Shown here: piece after piece, positions 8,724 through 12,308 of the stretch
Position numbering within the stretch: the stretch's first letter is position 1
Layout of the letters: the number at the start of each line of letters is the position of its first letter
Source of the DNA: Euperipatoides rowelli
Taxonomy: Eukaryota > Onychophora > Udeonychophora > Euonychophora > Peripatopsidae
Strand: one strand, 5' to 3'
Length of the DNA stretch: 12,308 nt
NCBI GenBank assembly: GCA_003024985.2
Contig: PXIH01S0000735.1
Made by a program: the position numbers and the translations under genes
Notes under the pieces: generated by a model
The model's input: only the letters and a program-made list of their open reading frames with translations
Database searches by the model: none
What the model was told of the DNA's origin: nothing

Positions 8724-8841
8724 AATCTACTGGAAGAACACAAGAAAAAAGTTGACAGTATGCGTTCAGACTTGATGCTGTTAGAAACAAAATCCAATGA
8801 GCAATGTTTAGCAACAAAATCAATCTACAAAAGATTAGAAG
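8724..8841 (+). CDS. Exon I: predicted coiled-coil linker
   Basis: The exon is entered at phase 0 after atctag and left at phase 1 (gaag then gtaaat). It encodes residues 487-525, which are rich in K, E, L and M and contain no glycine or proline. Hydrophobic residues fall on heptad positions: L489, V496, L503 and L524 on one, M499, L506 and I520 on the other. The helix follows directly on the truncated unit R12 and leads to the EAR domain, so it probably acts as a stalk or oligomerisation segment. C514 is the first cysteine in the visible protein and could form an interchain disulphide. Confidence 0.87.
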
Positions 8842-8917
8842 GTAAATCTTAGATATAAAATCTTGCTGCGAATTTTTAAATACTCGATCTAATAATTTTT
8901 TCTCATCTCTTTTTTAG

Positions 8918-9133
8918 ATGCTGTAGTTGTTTTTGACTACTTTGAACTGATCCAAGAATTGTTAGTTCTCCATATAAACAGTTTTTATAGCTTTGAAGTG
9001 GATGGTGAGGCTTTTCTGGTAGAAGCAAGTGGCTCCATCTATGAACCAGATTGTGATTCCAACCTTTACCAGTGGAATACCAAAATATTGTCTTCATTCA
9101 CCAATACAAGTGGGGCTTTCAAGCCAGTAGATA
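8918..9133 (+). CDS. Exon J: linker helix and first EAR repeat
   Basis: The exon is a symmetric phase 1/1 exon between a strong acceptor (tttttttag) and donor gtaagt. It encodes residues 526-597. The first ~20 residues (acidic/aliphatic, F-E-L-I-Q-E-L-L-V-L-H) continue the helical linker. Then F-E-V-D-G-E-A-F-L-V-E-A-S, N-L-Y-Q-W-N and the G-A-F-K end match the EAR (EPTP) pattern: G-x-x-x-L-x-V-A strand, S-x-x-Y-x-W strand, closing strand. N-T-S is a potential N-glycosylation sequon and the repeat carries one cysteine (P-D-C-D). EAR repeats build seven-bladed beta-propellers in LGI-family proteins, ADGRV1 and TSPEAR, acting extracellularly in protein binding. An opposite-strand open frame over this exon (8903-9097) is a shadow. 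Confidence 0.9.
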
Positions 9134-9218
9134 GTAAGTAGAAATTGATTTTTTTTGTTGCAGAAGTTGATTTGTTGCTTATTTGTGGATAATTTTCTAA
9201 TTTTAACTATAATTTCAG

Positions 9219-9314
9219 AATTAAACTCTGGTTTGGCAAAGAAGTTTCATTCATTTATGATTGGTGATGACACTTACTTGGTGGTAGCCAGTATAATTGA
9301 CCAATCATGTCCAG
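9219..9314 (+). CDS. Exon K: first half of second EAR repeat
   Basis: This short symmetric phase 1/1 exon lies between acceptor atttcag and donor gtaatc, after an 85-bp intron. It encodes residues 598-629: K-K-F-H-S-F, I-G-D-D-T-Y-L-V-V-A-S, then I-D-Q-S-C-P. The G-D-D-T-Y-L-V-V-A-S core is the most canonical EAR strand in the window. The repeat is completed by exon L after a 2.2-kb intron, so this blade is split between two exons. The cysteine near the exon end lies at a similar point in the blade to that of the first repeat. Confidence 0.9.
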
Positions 9315-10206
9315 GTAATCCATTTTTTAAGTCTTAAAGCTATTTCAACATCTTAACTGCTGCAAAAATATTTTGTTTTCCTATGTCTAATTTTAAATCA
9401 TTTTTATAAAATATAAGTTTTATTTAGTCTAAAGTTTATAGTATAAAGCCCTGACCAGAAAAGAACCATATTTTTCAATACAGTAGCCTAATTACAAGTT
9501 ACTAGGAAAGTATCTATTAGTCTGCTATGTTCAAAGAAAACAACTGTTTTTAAACTGTGGCAGCTATTCCTTATGACTGATACTAAATTATTGTTATATA
9601 TTCATATTTTCTGTCTTTATTAACTCCTTTTCTTAATACATCTTCACAATTAAACATACCATTTTAAGTGTGGGCCAAAAATTGCTGTCTGGAGTTAATG
9701 CATAAAGTTATGAAAATGATTTACGCCTTGATTTAAGTCTTCATTACATTAACTTCTGGGGTTCTGCTATTTAATTTTTTATTTTATTTTGCTAGCTGGC
9801 AAAAATATTTACATCATTGATTTCAGACCCAAGTTATAATTTCCACTCTTAGCAGCCTAGAAAATATCTGCCCTACAATTTTAAACAAAAATACACTAAT
9901 CGTGGGCTTTAATAAAACTTCTATACACTAGAACTTAACTACTTTGCCGTTTACAGTATTAATAAATTAAAAATACAATCTCAAAATGTATGCTTACACC
10001 CAAACCTTATCAGTAAATTAACTGTAAAGGTCTTGGTCATAAATTTTTTTAACTCCTTTTAGTAAGAACCTAGTCCATATACAATTTTCTCCAGGCTCCA
10101 TTTACTGTCACATGACTTAATAACCACCTTTTTCGTTTAGCTCATTTTGGTCACAATTCGATAGATTGTAAAAGAAATTTGACATGAGCAGGATAAACAC
10201 TTTGCA

Positions 10207-10759
10207 TTAAAGGTCAAATGTAACAGATTTTTTATATTGATTTTCAAAGATAATTACTATATAAAAAAAACTCCTGGAAAAAATTTGAAATGCATAAATA
10301 GTTATAAAGATATAAAATTAAGACACTTGCTATCCTCAGTCATTACAAATTGAAATTGTCACATTTTTTTGGTCAGATTAATTAGATAAGTCTCTACAGC
10401 TGTTTTCTTTGTCATAAATAGAGGTATATTCAACTTGTATTAAAGGCCATTTTTATTTAAAAAAAAAAAAATTGGACCATAATAGCACAAAGGATGAATT
10501 ATGATTTTTTATAAGTATTTAAACACTTAGTCCATATGATATCCAGCCAGCTTTAAGATGACAAAGATAGCAAATATTCTATAGTTGCAAGCTGTATTAA
10601 TTTCTTGTCTTGTCACGAAATATCTCCCTGGTGTGTACAGTGGACGACAAGGTTTAAAGGGGGAGGAGCTAAAGACAATTATTTTAAAAATTGAATTGTA
10701 AATAAAAAAATTTTAATTATTAATAAAAAAATTTAAAATCAGTTACATTTGACCTTTAA
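10207..10759. mobile_element. Candidate non-autonomous TTAA-type DNA transposon (MITE-like)
   Basis: An exact 18-bp inverted pair brackets this segment: ttaaaggtcaaatgtaac at 10207-10224 and its reverse complement at 10742-10759. Both outer ends are TTAA, the target sequence duplicated by piggyBac and Kolobok transposons. That leaves a 545-bp element (10211-10755) with 14-bp terminal inverted repeats beginning AGGTCAAATG. Partial similarity continues inward after one mismatch, and a second inverted pair (ttgctatc at 10328-10335, gatagcaa at 10566-10573) lies inside. No transposase frame is present, so it would be mobilised in trans or be extinct. Confidence 0.6.
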
Positions 10760-11007
10760 ACTTACTAATTTCAGCTAAAAATCAATTTTTGCTTGCTGGA
10801 TTAGTGTGTTTAAACTAAAGATTGGAAAACCATTTCTTAGGCTTTATTTTTAAAATCTTAAAGGCAATATTAGCAACCCTGCTTGCCATCAAAGACCTAC
10901 AATCAATTTCAGTCTTCATTGGTTTAGTAATATTAGTTTAGTGAACTGCTTCATTATCTGCTGAAAATTTATAACCAAAATTGACTTGAAATTTAATCTT
11001 TCAGTAT

Positions 11008-11029
11008 TTTTTATTACCGGTAATAAAAA
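11008..11029. repeat. Perfect 22-bp palindrome
   Basis: Eleven bases on each side of the centre pair without mismatch; the core is attaccggtaat flanked by T5 and A5. It is intronic and has no evident role. It may be a chance AT-rich palindrome or a hairpin from a decayed element. Confidence 0.85.
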
Positions 11030-11556
11030 TCTGCATCTTTTTAATACTAGTTATTCTGTAATGTTTTAATGTTAAAATGTCGTATGCTGAATGAATATAA
11101 TCTTGTCATAAATGATCTTGGATCCATCTGTCTTTGCCAAATGTAATATTTTAATTGATTTTTACATTTTTGTAATAACTCATGTCCAACTGCAAAGTTC
11201 TTGGATAAATAAAATCTCCAGCTTTGAAGAAAGAATAAATTTTATAAACCCTACTAGAAATTTATTAGTAAAATTTTATGGGATTTCTAATTTTAGTATC
11301 CTTTGGTAAAATAAGCCTGTCAAGTGATCTAAATATAAAAATCTGTCTGGAAGGAGGGGAAGGGGGAGATAGACTATGCCAAACAACTTTCAAAATTGAA
11401 TTTTTAGCTATGAAAATAATCTAGCACAACTACTCCTCTTCCCTAGGTTAACTTAATCTTTCTAGAAAAGGGTTGAGGGATATCAAATTCTAAATTCCCA
11501 TACTTATCAAATTCTTTCAAATGTGCAAGTTAAATTTTAACTTTGTTTCTGTCTAG

Positions 11557-11784
11557 GTATTCCCGGTGCCAGTACTTTCATTTTTGACAAGGATGATGAT
11601 AAATTTCATGTTATACAACGTTTGACTGATGTTGAATATAGCACTACAGATGTCGGAACATTCCAAATTGGCAACGATACGTTCCTAATTGCAGCTAGCA
11701 ACACTGACGGCTACCACACAATCCTCTTCAAGTTTTCCCAGAAAGACCAGCAATTCAAATATGAACAGTCAATCACATTTGATT
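11557..11784 (+). CDS. Exon L: end of second and most of third EAR repeat (gene continues downstream)
   Basis: The exon is a symmetric phase 1/1 exon between a strong acceptor (tttctgtctag) and donor gtaagt. It encodes residues 630-705. It finishes EAR blade 2 (S-T-F-I-F-D, then F-H-V-I-Q-R-L as the closing strand). It carries blade 3: F-Q-I-G-N-D-T-F-L-I-A-A-S-N-T-D-G, then I-L-F-K-F and F-K-Y-E-Q-S-I. N-D-T is a possible N-glycosylation sequon. Its phase 1 end means at least one further exon lies beyond the window; with only three of an expected seven blades visible, several more are likely. Confidence 0.92.
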
Positions 11785-12308
11785 GTAAGTAAATTTTATC
11801 ATTTTCAATAGTATTGACTTATATTAGATTGACTGTTAGCCATCCTGTACAACTAAAATGAACTAATATGGCCGTGCAAGCGAGTAAATAGTACGTTTTA
11901 TAACTTCCAAATGCATTTACAATACCAGCGTTTGCCTAGTTCCTTCTTGGATAATTCATTTTCATTAAAATAAGCTTATATATTGTAGATGTGAAACATA
12001 AAAATTTCAAACCTAGCTTAGACTTATCAAATCTAACTAGTTATTAGCCCTGATGGACAAATGAATTACAATAAAAGCAATTTATAATTATAGAGAATAA
12101 TAAAACCTAGGGTAGCAAATTATGAAATAATGGGGAAAAATTAAAAACTCATGTTATGTTATGTTCACATTTAATCTTAGTGGGGATTGTGTTTTTTTTC
12201 CTTAGCTTAACGAAATACTCATCAGGTTCATTTAATTCTAGTCAAGCTAACTCATCAGTTATTTCTGATTTTTACTCGATTACACACAATTTTAAAATGA
12301 TTCTTACC
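11785..12308. other. Start of the next intron, cut by the window end
   Basis: It begins with consensus donor gtaagt. No acceptor followed by an EAR-like frame in phase 1 was found; candidate AGs at 12179, 12205 and 12241 lead to stops or to sequence with no EAR features. A short atgtt tandem lies near 12151-12164. Confidence 0.65.

Larger units (their letters stand above)
9315..11556. other. Long intron (2242 bp) inside the second EAR repeat
   Basis: The intron has donor gtaatc and acceptor ttctgtctag. Frame and domain read through it (S-C-P-G-I-P-G-A-S). It holds the TTAA-flanked element at 10207-10759 and a perfect palindrome at 11008-11029. A short open frame at 11112-11309 on the + strand has no splice-compatible ends or EAR features and is taken as intron noise. 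Confidence 0.75.

Noticed and set aside
11112-11309. Plus-strand 65-codon frame in the EAR intron
   Set aside because: Lacks EAR features and phase 1 splice sites; the domain already reads continuously from exon K to exon L.

Overview
The window looks like nuclear genomic DNA from an AT-rich animal, probably an invertebrate. Evidence: protein-coding sequence is broken into short exons with canonical GT-AG introns, introns are about 70-75% A+T with long homopolymers and palindromes, and no prokaryotic gene organisation is visible. Arthropod, chelicerate or mollusc would all fit; the sequence alone does not settle it.

One gene explains all the coding signal. It runs on the + strand and is incomplete at both ends. 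I could chain twelve exons (2009-2127, 2206-2334, 3896-4004, 4088-4464, 6540-6693, 6780-6881, 6955-7112, 7197-7505, 8724-8841, 8918-9133, 9219-9314, 11557-11784). Every junction keeps phase (0/0 or 1/1), and together they give 2115 coding nt, 704 complete codons plus a split codon at each end. Residue numbers below count from the split codon at 2009.

The predicted protein has three zones. Residues 1 to about 486 are eleven and a half copies of a ~42-residue unit with a core of T-F, alternating hydrophobics, G-x-V-N-G-V-D, then A-V-Y-L-x-x-D-Q-x-I-x-G-x-K. This zone contains no cysteine. Residues 487-525 are a charged heptad segment (likely coiled coil). From about residue 545 there are EAR/EPTP-type repeats of the kind found in LGI, ADGRV1 and TSPEAR. 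About three blades are visible, and the rest of an expected seven-bladed propeller should lie downstream. The most likely picture is a large secreted or cell-surface adhesion-type protein; signal peptide, start codon, stop codon and promoter are all outside the window.

Non-coding layout: 1-2008 is upstream intron (or gene flank) without recognisable exons. Introns are either very short (73-86 bp) or long (1.2-2.2 kb). The long ones hold the non-genic structure: a single-N assembly gap flanked by an exact 39-bp duplication beside poly-G (4641-4735), a C/G-tract foldback region (about 5981-6246), a 42-bp near-perfect palindrome (8006-8047), a T-rich, ATA-repeat-ended segment (8382-8600), a 545-bp TTAA-flanked inverted-repeat element resembling a non-autonomous DNA transposon (10211-10755), and a perfect 22-bp palindrome (11008-11029). 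No RNA genes, CRISPR arrays or further protein genes were found on either strand.
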